From positions 755,734-819,733 of the forward strand of contig NZ_BMDV01000002.1 in NCBI RefSeq assembly GCF_014636095.1: 64,000 bases of DNA. Direction: 5' to 3'. The position numbers and the translations under genes are program-made. Each line of letters starts with the position of its first letter. The stretch's first letter is position 1. The notes beneath the pieces were generated by a model, which ran no database searches, was not told the origin of the DNA, and saw nothing but the letters and a program-made list of their open reading frames with translations. Origin of the DNA: Acinetobacter modestus (GTDB lineage: Bacteria > Pseudomonadota > Gammaproteobacteria > Pseudomonadales > Moraxellaceae). This document shows, one piece after another, positions 36,317-45,139 of the stretch.

Positions 36317-37516
36317 TTACTTTAATTCACTCGAAGATTTACCCAGTTCACGACGAGCAATAATCAGCTGTTGAATCTGTTGTGTACCTTCAAAAATATC
36401 AAGGATTTTTGAGTCACGTGCCCATTTCTCTAATAACTCATCTTCACCATAGCCAACGCTTGCAGCTAATTCAACGCATTTGAGAGTAATTTCATTACCT
36501 ACACGCCCAGCTTTTGCTTTAGCAATGGAAGCTTCTTTAGAGTTGGGCTTTTTATTGTCAGCCATCCATGTTGCTTTAATCATAAGTAGGCGAGCAGCTT
36601 CCCACTCAGCTTCCATACGATAGATTTGAGCAGCTAAATTCGAGGTTTGCAAATAAGGCGTTTTGTAGTCTGGATCAAGCTGATCTTTAAAAATTTCTTT
36701 AATACGTTCTAAAGATGCCTTTGCACAGCCGATTGCCATGGCTGCAACAAGTGGACGAGTGTTATCAAAAGTTTCCATAACACCAGCAAAACCTTTAGCA
36801 ACATCAATTTCTGGATTACCCAATAAATTTGCAGCAGGTACACGACAGTCAATAAAACTAATCACGGCTGTGTCAGAAGCTTTGATTCCAAGTTTATGTT
36901 CAAGACGCTCGACTTTCATGCCAGCCGTACCTTTTGGCACGACGAAAGATTTGATTGCTGCACGACCAAGCTTTTTATCTAGTGTTGCCCAAACCACAAC
37001 TGAGTCTGCACGATCACCAGAAGTGACAAAGATTTTTTCTCCATTTAAGATGTAATCATCACCATCTTTCGTTGCTGTTGTACGAATAGCCGCTGAGTCT
37101 GAACCACAACCAGGTTCAGTAATCGCCATAGCAGCCCAAGTTCCTTTGAAACGTTCAAGTTGTTCATCATTCGCAACTGCTGCAATGGCAGAGTTGCCTA
37201 AGCCTTGACGTGGCATACTAAGTAGTAAGCCTGTATCACCATAACACATTTCAATAATGCCAAGCGCTGCAGACATGTTGCCGCCATTCACAATGGCATC
37301 TGGGTTCGCTGTACCTCGTTTACTCGCATTGGCTGCACCGACACCTTCGCCACTTTCATTCATGCCATCTAATAGCGCAGCGAGCATATCGAGTTCTTTA
37401 GGATATGCATGTTCTGCTTTGTCATATTTACGTGAAATAGGACGTAATACATTCAATGCTGTTTCATGCGCCTGATCAACCAACATTTTAAATTTTTTCG
37501 GATTTTGTAAGTTCAT
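36317..37516 (-). CDS. Acyl-CoA dehydrogenase subunit with catalytic Glu
   Basis: A 399-residue FAD acyl-CoA dehydrogenase, catalysing alpha,beta-desaturation of acyl-CoA. It has the substrate loop AITEPGCGSD (131-140), GEKIFVTSGDRAD, and the catalytic Glu376 in LDIFEGTQQIQ. The usual FAD-adenine motif R-x-x-FG-x-P in the C-terminal domain is missing: that place reads KDQLDPDYKTPYLQTSNLAAQIYRME. The gene lies 15 bases after its partner at 37532, which keeps that motif but lacks the Glu. This suggests that the two form one heteromeric enzyme. Exact substrate unknown. Confidence 0.88.
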   Translation of the reverse strand: MNLQNPKKFKMLVDQAHETALNVLRPISRKYDKAEHAYPKELDMLAALLDGMNESGEGVGAANASKRGTANPDAIVNGGNMSAALGIIEMCYGDTGLLLSMPRQGLGNSAIAAVANDEQLERFKGTWAAMAITEPGCGSDSAAIRTTATKDGDDYILNGEKIFVTSGDRADSVVVWATLDKKLGRAAIKSFVVPKGTAGMKVERLEHKLGIKASDTAVISFIDCRVPAANLLGNPEIDVAKGFAGVMETFDNTRPLVAAMAIGCAKASLERIKEIFKDQLDPDYKTPYLQTSNLAAQIYRMEAEWEAARLLMIKATWMADNKKPNSKEASIAKAKAGRVGNEITLKCVELAASVGYGEDELLEKWARDSKILDIFEGTQQIQQLIIARRELGKSSSELK

Positions 37517-37531
37517 TCTTCTTCTCCAAAA

Positions 37532-38827
37532 TTACGCATGTAAGCCAGAATGTAAGATAGCGGTTGCGCGTAGATCACGATACCAACGCTCAACAGGATG
37601 CTCTTTAGTAAAACCATGACCACCTAAGATTTGAACGCCATCTGTACCGATTTTCATTGATTTTTCGGCACAAAGTAATCGAGCAAGATAGGCCTCGCGA
37701 TGGAAAGGTTTACCAGCTTCAGCCAAGCTTGCCGCATTTAAAACCAACATACGCATAGCATCAATTTCAATGGCCATATCGGCAATCATGAAAGCAACAC
37801 TTTGACGATGAGAGATAGGTTCGCCAAAAGCAGTGCGTTCATTGGCATATTTAATACAGTAAGCTTTGATTGCTTCTCCTGTACCAATCGCCATGGCGCA
37901 CCACATTAAATTTCCAAGGTCGACAAATGCAGTGTAATCAAAATCAGCATCGCCTAAGCGTAAAGCTGGTGTTTGATTGAAGTGAAGTGTTGCTGTTTCA
38001 GTTGCTTTTAATCCCATTGCTGGATTAGCTTTGATTGCAATCGTTTCATTTGACTGCACAACAAAAATATCAGGTTGACCATTAAACTCGGCACTTACAA
38101 GGAATACATCCGCAGTATCACCTAGAATAACTAAGGTTTTTTCACCTGTGATGTAGAATTGACCGTTTGCTTCAGTTGCAGTTGTTTTTAACTGATATGG
38201 ATTAAATGCAGGAGTCGCCTCTTGAAATGCAAATGTTGCGGTAACGTCAGTATCTTCAGCAAACACAGGCAAATACATCGATTGAACTTGTGTTGAACCC
38301 CAACGGGTAATTGCATTAATAACGCTAAATGTGCTGAGCAGACCTGCTGTTAAACTGAAATCACCTTTAGCTAAACTTTCTGCGATTAGTATATTACTCA
38401 CAATATTTTGTTCAGCGGCAACACCACCTAATGCTTCAGGTAAAGCATAGTAGTTCAAACCTAAGTCGACCAAATGTTGCCAAAGTTGTTCTGGGAATTG
38501 TGCTTGATGATCAGCGTCATGCGCTAAAGCATATAAAACTTCTTCAGCGAATTGAGACATTGCATCGACAGTCATTTGCTGTTCTTCAGTAAGGCTGAGA
38601 TCAAACAAATTTTTATTAACTTGATTCGGGAGGCGTTGCTTATCAATTGCTTGTGGTTTAAAAGCTTTTTGTGTTTTATTCAGTACTTTAAAACCTGTTT
38701 TTGATCCTTGATATAATGATTTCTCTACAAATTTTCTTAATTTGAGTTGATCTAATACTTCGCTTCCTGCGATTTTAGTGATCAAAGATAGCCCAAAGCC
38801 TTGAGCTTTATTCATCATATTCGACAT
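37532..38827 (-). CDS. Acyl-CoA dehydrogenase-like subunit lacking catalytic Glu
   Basis: A 431-residue protein of the acyl-CoA dehydrogenase family. The first about 75 residues are a basic extension not seen in ordinary members. The FAD-binding NERTAFGEPISHRQ (Arg331, Gln342) and GGHGFTKEHPVERWYRDLR (402-420) are kept. The catalytic EGT after this block is replaced by HSG (426-428) and the chain ends three residues later. The substrate loop reads QEATPAFNPYQ instead of TEPxxGSD. It is probably the non-catalytic half of a two-subunit enzyme with the gene 15 bases downstream, of which it is the first in the operon. Confidence 0.85.
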   Translation of the reverse strand: MSNMMNKAQGFGLSLITKIAGSEVLDQLKLRKFVEKSLYQGSKTGFKVLNKTQKAFKPQAIDKQRLPNQVNKNLFDLSLTEEQQMTVDAMSQFAEEVLYALAHDADHQAQFPEQLWQHLVDLGLNYYALPEALGGVAAEQNIVSNILIAESLAKGDFSLTAGLLSTFSVINAITRWGSTQVQSMYLPVFAEDTDVTATFAFQEATPAFNPYQLKTTATEANGQFYITGEKTLVILGDTADVFLVSAEFNGQPDIFVVQSNETIAIKANPAMGLKATETATLHFNQTPALRLGDADFDYTAFVDLGNLMWCAMAIGTGEAIKAYCIKYANERTAFGEPISHRQSVAFMIADMAIEIDAMRMLVLNAASLAEAGKPFHREAYLARLLCAEKSMKIGTDGVQILGGHGFTKEHPVERWYRDLRATAILHSGLHA

Positions 38828-38872
38828 GATTTTATCCTAGAGGATGGTTGTAAAATTATGCTGACATGCTCT

Positions 38873-38899
38873 AGTCAAAAAAACTATGTCTTGTTTGAC
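38873..38899 (-). promoter_or_regulatory. Probable promoter and inverted repeat for the acyl-CoA dehydrogenase operon
   Basis: On the minus strand TTGACT (38878-38873) could be a -35, with TTTTAC about 17 bases on. The same -35 forms half of an inverted repeat, GTCAAA-N14-TTTGAC (38874-38899). An operator overlapping the promoter is plausible; the binding protein is unknown. Confidence 0.35.
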
Positions 38900-39054
38900 G
38901 TGCTAAATTAAGAAAGATAAAGGGTAAAATGATTCGTATATGGATTTTATATTATTGTTTTTAAATGAATAAAAAAAATATTAGAAAAATAAATTTTAAA
39001 AAAATTGACCAAACTGACAAATCAGATTGGTCAAAATGACTTTAGGTATAGCGC

Positions 39055-40428
39055 TTATGCAAACTGACGAATCATTTTTCGTACATTTGTCTTTGCTTCT
39101 ATCACGGTCATAAACGTATATGCACCAATAAACTTACGGCTAATAAACATAAATTCTTTTGGTGGAACAGAGAAATAACGTGATGCCATTGATTGTGCTG
39201 CTTGTTGCATTACACGACTATGGAGTTGGCTTTTTTTCCAATCGTAGCGGTCTTGGTCATCCATTACACCAGCTGGCATATTCGGATTATTACTTGGGCA
39301 ACTAAAAGCCTCTGTCGCAATCAAGAACACGTCTGCCATACCAGGTTTTATACTATCTGGCATTCCATCAAAAAACTCATAACCAGTCATGGCTTTGACC
39401 ATTGCAGTTTTATCATGGTCATAACCTGCATGAATGAGATTCCGTGCTACAGCAAGTAAGTTATCATCAAATTGACGAATCGCCCCGAAATCAAGTAAAA
39501 CGATTTTATCCTTTACATCATCGCCGTTGCCCAAACGAACAAGGTAATTACCAAAGTTCGGATCAGTTTGCATTTCACCCCATTCAAATAATTCACGTAC
39601 TGCAATTTCCAAAGAAGCTTCGCCTAATTGGTTGCGACGTTCTTGGGGGAGGGAAAGCATTACCGGACTATTGATTGGTACACCGCGCTCGAAAGTCATG
39701 CACAACACTTTATCAGAGCAAAATTCATTTACGATTTCTGGTACCGCATAGCGTGGATCGTTCTTTAAACGATCAGCAAATCGACGCGTCGTTGCGGCTT
39801 CGATGCCATAGTCGACTTCTCGATGCATCATTTCACGAACTTCATCAAACCACTGATCAAATTCACGAGTTTGCGGCACCATACGTGTGAGTTTAAGCAT
39901 GTTTTTAAATAGATTCATGTCAGAATCAATTGCTTCGGCCACACCAGGGTATTGAATTTTAAGAACCAGTTCTAAACCATCTGATTTACGTGTCGCACGA
40001 TGAACTTGGGCAAGTGAAGCTGTACCGATTGGTTCATGATCAATCGTGAGTTCATCTAATTTTGAACCTAACTGTTCTTGCAAATGAGCTTTGATTGCAG
40101 GCCAAGCAAGTGCGACAGTTTGATTGTTCAATGTATTTAATGCTTGTGTAATTTCTTCAGGTAAGAAATGTTCGCCGTATAAAGCCATCATTTGACCAAT
40201 CTTTACGATTGATCCTTTTAGTTTTCCTATTTCAGAAACTAAATAATGAGCTTGTTCAGCCATGGCTTTTTTACGCTTTTTCTCTTTTTCTTCTTCACTA
40301 GAAAAAATTGAAGTAGCGCTAGCAGTCGCCCAACGTGTTCCAGCGAGTAAAGAGGCTTTTGCAATAGATAAGCGACGATCTACAGAGGAGGTTTTTAGAT
40401 TCTTAAGCTTATCGTTCTGATCTGACAT
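39055..40428 (-). CDS. ABC1/AarF/UbiB-family atypical kinase
   Basis: A 457-residue protein of the ABC1 (UbiB/COQ8) family of atypical kinases or ATPases, members of which support ubiquinone synthesis or lipid homeostasis. Visible hallmarks: K-x-G-Q in SIVKIGQMMALYGEHFLPEE (about 54-73), the alanine-rich loop GTASLAQVHRA in place of the glycine-rich loop, the invariant Lys in LVLKIQYPG, and DFG in IVLLDFGAIRQ. No C-terminal membrane helices are apparent, unlike UbiB proper. It is thus a second ABC1 protein and its role is not clear. Confidence 0.85.
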   Translation of the reverse strand: MSDQNDKLKNLKTSSVDRRLSIAKASLLAGTRWATASATSIFSSEEEKEKKRKKAMAEQAHYLVSEIGKLKGSIVKIGQMMALYGEHFLPEEITQALNTLNNQTVALAWPAIKAHLQEQLGSKLDELTIDHEPIGTASLAQVHRATRKSDGLELVLKIQYPGVAEAIDSDMNLFKNMLKLTRMVPQTREFDQWFDEVREMMHREVDYGIEAATTRRFADRLKNDPRYAVPEIVNEFCSDKVLCMTFERGVPINSPVMLSLPQERRNQLGEASLEIAVRELFEWGEMQTDPNFGNYLVRLGNGDDVKDKIVLLDFGAIRQFDDNLLAVARNLIHAGYDHDKTAMVKAMTGYEFFDGMPDSIKPGMADVFLIATEAFSCPSNNPNMPAGVMDDQDRYDWKKSQLHSRVMQQAAQSMASRYFSVPPKEFMFISRKFIGAYTFMTVIEAKTNVRKMIRQFA

Positions 40429-40621
40429 GAAAGAAAAATCCTATGCTGAAATCGGAGGGTTGAAAGCCGAGACTTAAATTGTAGCGGATATTACAGCTTT
40501 TGAACGTATTAAAATAGTTCAATCTCTTGAATTATCAGTCTAAATTTGTGAACTAGGTCAATAAATAAGAATAGCCTAAGTGAAATTTAACTTTCAAATT
40601 TGGCTTTACTATACAGATGTC

Positions 40622-40927
40622 CTAAATCCTAAACTGAATTTTTAGAGTCGATTTTCTCATTAAAGCTGCACGATTAGTATGAATATGAGCAATCAACATA
40701 CGCTTTACATAACTATGATGAAAGCCTAAAGCATGAGCTTTCACAATAATGATACTGGGTAATGTAAAGAAAAAATACTTGGTGTCGTCTAAAGTCGCAT
40801 CTTTAAAAATACCTTCTTCAATCAAAGTATTTCGAAGAAAAATTTTCTCTTCTTGCACAGTAGGAGATGACTCATCATCCCAATAATTTTGACGCATTGC
40901 CATCAAATTATTATGTTTATAACTCAT
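40622..40927 (-). CDS. Hypothetical protein, 101 residues
   Basis: Not recognised. Small, mixed-charge, soluble, with an acidic first half (YWDDESSPTVQEEK) and a basic C-terminus (RAALMRKSTLKIQFRI). Helical segments are likely. No signal peptide. It sits alone between the ABC1 kinase and ybaK with its own short flanks. The coding look (regular codon use, single clean frame) supports a real gene. Confidence 0.6.
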   Translation of the reverse strand: MSYKHNNLMAMRQNYWDDESSPTVQEEKIFLRNTLIEEGIFKDATLDDTKYFFFTLPSIIIVKAHALGFHHSYVKRMLIAHIHTNRAALMRKSTLKIQFRI

Positions 40928-41091
40928 CGTTGCTTGAGCTCATTCTGTTTACTGTTAGCGAATATATGAGGTTAATTGAGTGTTTATCAAGAATAGATTT
41001 ATCTCAAAAATAGCCTAAGTTAATTTAATCCTTAATTTTTAAATGCTACACTTATGCTACTTTAATCGCTAAAACAAAGAACTGAGAAGAA

Positions 41092-41559
41092 ATGACTCCA
41101 GCTTGTAAGTTATTAGAAAAAAATAAAATAGCATTCACAATTCATGAATATGAACATAATGTAAATGCAAAAAGTTTTGGCTTAGAAGCAGCAGAAAAAC
41201 TCAATCTAAATGTAGATGAAGTATTCAAAACGCTAATGGTCACCGATGAAAAAAATTATTTCATCGCAGTTTTGCCAGTGAATCATCAATTAAATTTAAA
41301 AAAAGTCGCATCAGCAGTAGGGTGTAAGAGGTTACAAATGGCCAATCCAAAAGATGCTGAGCGTTTAACTGGTTATTTAGTCGGTGGAATTAGTCCTTTA
41401 GGACAGAAAAAACGACTCAAAACTGTAATCGATGAAACAGCGAAATCATTAAACAAGATTTATGTAAGCGGTGGAAAAAGGGGATTGGACATTGGTCTTA
41501 ACCCAATTGATCTAGCTAAGTTACTGGAAGCTACATTTTCAGATGTTTTAGATTGCTAA
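41092..41559 (+). CDS. ybaK: YbaK-type Cys-tRNA(Pro)/Cys-tRNA deacylase
   Basis: A 155-residue editing protein that hydrolyses mischarged Cys-tRNA(Pro) in trans with prolyl-tRNA synthetase. Family features: [29 protein letters not shown] with the conserved lysine, and [21 protein letters not shown], the typical [10 protein letters not shown] motif. GAGAAG lies close upstream of the ATG. Terminator follows within 10 bases, so it is separate from the siderophore operon. Confidence 0.93.
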   Translation: MTPACKLLEKNKIAFTIHEYEHNVNAKSFGLEAAEKLNLNVDEVFKTLMVTDEKNYFIAVLPVNHQLNLKKVASAVGCKRLQMANPKDAERLTGYLVGGISPLGQKKRLKTVIDETAKSLNKIYVSGGKRGLDIGLNPIDLAKLLEATFSDVLDC

Positions 41560-41565
41560 TATTTT

Positions 41566-41600
41566 TAAAAAAGGGCTTTAAAACATAAAGCCCTTTTATT
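41566..41600 (+). terminator. Terminator after ybaK
   Basis: AAAAGGGCTTT, loop AAAACAT, AAAGCCCTTTT followed by ATTT. Confidence 0.88.
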
Positions 41601-41645
41601 TGATTTATAAAAACAATAAAAGAATGAATTACAATTAAAATAATT

Positions 41646-41664
41646 GATAATAAGAATTATTATC
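41646..41664. promoter_or_regulatory. Fur box 1 upstream of siderophore operon
   Basis: GATAATAA-GAA-TTATTATC, an 8-base perfect inverted repeat close to the 19-base Fur consensus. It lies about 217 bases before the acbA start and 110 before a second, stronger box. Confidence 0.65.
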
Positions 41665-41755
41665 TTTTGTATTTTTCTTGATCTAAATGAATTTTTCACT
41701 ATAAAAAACAGAGTATTAAGTAGGAAAATCTAAGCTAATTTTGTAATTGCTATTG

Positions 41756-41778
41756 TTAATGATAATAATTATCATTAA
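41756..41778. promoter_or_regulatory. Fur box 2 overlapping the acbA promoter
   Basis: TTAATGATAA-TAA-TTATCATTAA: perfect 10-base arms, containing a near-consensus Fur box. Possible -35 hexamers at 41741 (TTGTAA) or 41747 (TTGCTA) place the -10 (AATAAT or TATCAT) inside the box, so iron-loaded Fur would block RNA polymerase. The remainder of the 321-base gap 41560-41880 holds the ybaK terminator, Fur box 1 and the leader. Confidence 0.88.
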
Positions 41779-41880
41779 TTAAATCTTATTTGCAGTGAAT
41801 AACATTGTAATAAGGTTTGTTTAGAGCTCAAAACATTCGAAAAAAAAATTAACTCTCTCTTTATAAGAGGATACCGACAG

Positions 41881-43665
41881 ATGCAATCACTTGCCAATCG
41901 GTTGGCGATACAACACTTCGTCAACGCATATACGCAAGAAACTGGCAAAGGTCACTTGCTTAATAAAAATCAGCAAAGTCCGCAACAACAAGCGTTTAGC
42001 CAAGGTTTGACGCTGTTATCAATCCCAATACATTCTATTCAAGCACAATGTAATTTCCCTTTATCTTATGTCAGTCGAGTCGGGCGACACCGTTTAGCAG
42101 ATGTTCCACAAGTTATTATTCATGGTCAAATCAAGACATTTAGTCCTGTTGCAATCGTCGGGTTATTGCTTGAAGAACTCGTTTTTGAATCGTCTATTCC
42201 ATTAGATGCTGCATCTTTAGTAGAGAAGTGGATTCAAAGTCGTGATGCACTGCAACAGTTTTTAGTACAACGTGAGACCGATTTTGATGATTTGGTTAAA
42301 GCAGGTCAGAGTTTCATTGAAACTGAGCAGGCGCTTATTCTGGGGCATAGTATGCACCCAGCACCAAAAAGTAGAACAGGTTTTGTGCATGAAGATTGGC
42401 TAAAGTTTTCACCGGAACACAAAGGCAAGACACAACTACATTATTGGCTGGTGCATCAGGACTATATTTCTGAAGGTTGTGCCACGGATGAAAACATTTC
42501 AGCTCAATTAAAAACAGCGCTACAGTGGTATCTGTCTGAAAATGATCTCAATCTGCTCAAGACCCACACCGAATATAAATTACTCCCATTACATCCTTGG
42601 CAAGCCCGTTATTTGCAAAGTAAGCCTTGGTTTGAACGTTTAAAACAAACGGGGCAGTTAATTGATGTAGGCTTAAGAGGCTGGCAATTTTCTCCAACCA
42701 CTTCAATCCGAACACTGGCGAGTTTTAATGCACCATGGATGGTAAAACCATCACTTTCAGTGATGATTACCAACTCGATTCGGGTGAACTTAGCCAAAGA
42801 ATGCCACCGTGGTGAGTTAACCCACCGTCTATGGCACAGTGAATTTGGTCAGAATATTTTAAAGCAGTGCCCAAGCTTAAAAGCGGTGAATGACCCAGCG
42901 TGGATTGCTTTAAAAATTGATGATGAAGTGGTGAATGAAAGTATTTGTATTTTCCGAGATCAGCCATTCCATCCACATCAGCAAGTCACATGTATTGCAT
43001 CCTTATGTCAGGATCATCCAGATAAGCCTCTAAATCGTTTTAATACCTTATTCGCAAAAATTGCAAAAGCACATCATGAAACCGATTTTTCAGAAATTGC
43101 TCTGGATTGGTTTAACCGCTTCCTTGAAGTCAGTTTGCAACCGTTGATGTATCTATACCATCGTTATGGCATGGCTTTTGAGTCACATCAGCAGAATGTG
43201 CTGTTGGAGTTAGAGAATCATTTCCCTAAAACCTTATGGTTACGTGATAACCAAGGTTTTTATTATATTGAAGAGTTTGCAACCGAAATTCTGCAAGCAC
43301 TGCCTGAACTGAAAGAAAAAGCATTTGCCGTTGGTCCTAAAGATTTTGTCGATGAACGTTTTAGTTATTATTTCTTTGGTAATACCTTGTTTGGCATTAT
43401 CAATGCCATTGGCGCAACAGGCTATATTACTGAAGATGAATTGCTCGAACATTTAACAAGTTTCTTGCAGGAGCAATTGCAGCAATATCCAGACAGTACC
43501 TTGTTGCAGGGATTATTGTTTAATTCAACACTGCCTTATAAAGGTAATTTGCTGACACGTTTGCATGAGCTAGATGAGCTCATCGCACCAGTTGAAAATC
43601 AATCTGTCTATGTACAACTGCCAAATCCGCTGCGTATTTCTCAGAAGGATGTCAGTTATGCTTGA
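41881..43665 (+). CDS. acbA: NIS siderophore synthetase, AcbA-like (IucA/IucC family)
   Basis: 594-residue ATP-dependent synthetase that condenses a citrate carboxylate with a hydroxylated diamine derivative. IucA/IucC features: LPLHPWQARYL, SIRTLA, the substrate region KPSLSVMITNSIRVN, and the C-terminal FhuF-like region with YRHYGMAFESHQQN-type motif (YHRYGMAFESHQQN). First gene of an eight-gene set whose order equals the published acinetoferrin operon acbABCD-actBCAD of A. haemolyticus. GAGGA lies nine bases before the ATG. Two Fur boxes precede it. Confidence 0.88.
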   Translation: MQSLANRLAIQHFVNAYTQETGKGHLLNKNQQSPQQQAFSQGLTLLSIPIHSIQAQCNFPLSYVSRVGRHRLADVPQVIIHGQIKTFSPVAIVGLLLEELVFESSIPLDAASLVEKWIQSRDALQQFLVQRETDFDDLVKAGQSFIETEQALILGHSMHPAPKSRTGFVHEDWLKFSPEHKGKTQLHYWLVHQDYISEGCATDENISAQLKTALQWYLSENDLNLLKTHTEYKLLPLHPWQARYLQSKPWFERLKQTGQLIDVGLRGWQFSPTTSIRTLASFNAPWMVKPSLSVMITNSIRVNLAKECHRGELTHRLWHSEFGQNILKQCPSLKAVNDPAWIALKIDDEVVNESICIFRDQPFHPHQQVTCIASLCQDHPDKPLNRFNTLFAKIAKAHHETDFSEIALDWFNRFLEVSLQPLMYLYHRYGMAFESHQQNVLLELENHFPKTLWLRDNQGFYYIEEFATEILQALPELKEKAFAVGPKDFVDERFSYYFFGNTLFGIINAIGATGYITEDELLEHLTSFLQEQLQQYPDSTLLQGLLFNSTLPYKGNLLTRLHELDELIAPVENQSVYVQLPNPLRISQKDVSYA

Positions 43666-45139
43666 TTTCATTGGAATTGGTCTAGGACCATTTAATCTGA
43701 GTCTGGCCAGCCTGCTGCATAATAAAAGCACACTGAACTATGCAATTTTCGAACAGAAAGCTCAGTTTGACTGGCACGCAGGAATGCAGTTACCCAATAC
43801 GATATTGCAAGTGCCGTTTATGGCGGATCTGGTCTCAATGGTTGATCCAACCAGTCCATTCAGCTTCTTAAATTATCTGCGTCATCAGCAGCGTTTATAT
43901 AAGTTTTACTTTTTAGAACAGCCGCATATTCCACGCTGTGAATATAACCACTATTGCCAATGGGTTGCAGAGCAACTGGATTGTATTGAATACCAATCTC
44001 GTGTTTTGGAGATTGAACCTCAAACCATTGGCTTTAAAGTTGTGGTGGAATCAGAAGGTGTTCAGCACAGTTATTTATGCCGTCATCTGGTCATCGGAAG
44101 CGGTAATGTTCCTCACTTGCCTGAATGTTTGACCAAAGTACAGCAACAGCAACCACAAAAATGTCTGCATTCTGCGCAATATATGACGCATGCCGATACA
44201 GATTTACACGGCGATGTGGTGGTACTTGGTTCTGGGCAATCTGCTGCCGAAGTCTTTATTGATCTGTTTGATGAGCAGCAAGATACAGCCAATCATCAGT
44301 TCGACCTACACTGGTTTACGCGTTCTCAGGGCTTCTTCCCAATGGAATATGCGCCATTAGGACTGGAACATTTTAGCCCAGATTATGCACAGCATTTTTA
44401 TACTTTACCAACTGAGAAGAAAGAACAGCAATTGCAGAAGCAGTCTTTGTTATACAAGGGCATTAGTGCAAAGACCATCCGTGAAATCTATCAAAAATTG
44501 TATCACCGTAGCATTGCGGGTCAAAGTTTGCAGACACATTTACATAGCCAATGTGATTTGAAAGATGCAGAAGTATTAGAGACGCAAAAAATTCGACTGC
44601 ATTTCCAACAGCGTGCCACGGCACAGGCTTTCCACTTAGATTGTGATTTCCTGATTGCTGCAACAGGTTACGTTACGCCTGACTTTGACTTTATGCAGTT
44701 CCTGAAACCTTATATTGAATTTGATCATAAACAGCGTTGGCAAATCACAGCAGACTATCGAGTTTTACATCATCTGAATGGCCATATTTTTGTTCAAAAT
44801 CAGGAAATGCATAGCCATGGTGTCGGTACACCAGACTTAGGGCTGGGTGCTTATCGTGCAGCGACAATTATCAATCAATTGCTTGTTGAGCCACTTTATG
44901 AACTTGCTCAGCAGGCGCAAACCTTCCAGCATTTTGAAATCACTCAAAATCCTAAAATCCAAATGGTAGATGACCAAGCGCTGCCAGAAGATGCTGTTTC
45001 TGGAAAAGTTGTGAACAAAAAACACTCTATTTTAAAGAAAACAGAACAGAACACGATTACGGCACATTCAAATAGTCGCTGTGCAAATACACGGGCACAA
45101 AATGCTTCTGTACATTCAACTTATGAGAAATTGATATGA
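43658..45139 (+). CDS. acbB: AcbB-like amine N-monooxygenase (IucD/RhbE family)
   Basis: FAD- and NADPH-dependent N-hydroxylase. For acinetoferrin the substrate would be 1,3-diaminopropane. 493 residues. FAD site DFIGIGLGPFNLSLA at the very start, NADPH site VLGSGQSAAEVFIDLF, and AATGYVTPDFDF near the C-terminal third. The ATG at 43658 overlaps the acbA end by eight bases and has AAGGA eight bases upstream. Longer in-frame starts lie within acbA. The last about 40 residues are polar and poorly conserved in character. Confidence 0.9.
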   Translation: MLDFIGIGLGPFNLSLASLLHNKSTLNYAIFEQKAQFDWHAGMQLPNTILQVPFMADLVSMVDPTSPFSFLNYLRHQQRLYKFYFLEQPHIPRCEYNHYCQWVAEQLDCIEYQSRVLEIEPQTIGFKVVVESEGVQHSYLCRHLVIGSGNVPHLPECLTKVQQQQPQKCLHSAQYMTHADTDLHGDVVVLGSGQSAAEVFIDLFDEQQDTANHQFDLHWFTRSQGFFPMEYAPLGLEHFSPDYAQHFYTLPTEKKEQQLQKQSLLYKGISAKTIREIYQKLYHRSIAGQSLQTHLHSQCDLKDAEVLETQKIRLHFQQRATAQAFHLDCDFLIAATGYVTPDFDFMQFLKPYIEFDHKQRWQITADYRVLHHLNGHIFVQNQEMHSHGVGTPDLGLGAYRAATIINQLLVEPLYELAQQAQTFQHFEITQNPKIQMVDDQALPEDAVSGKVVNKKHSILKKTEQNTITAHSNSRCANTRAQNASVHSTYEKLI

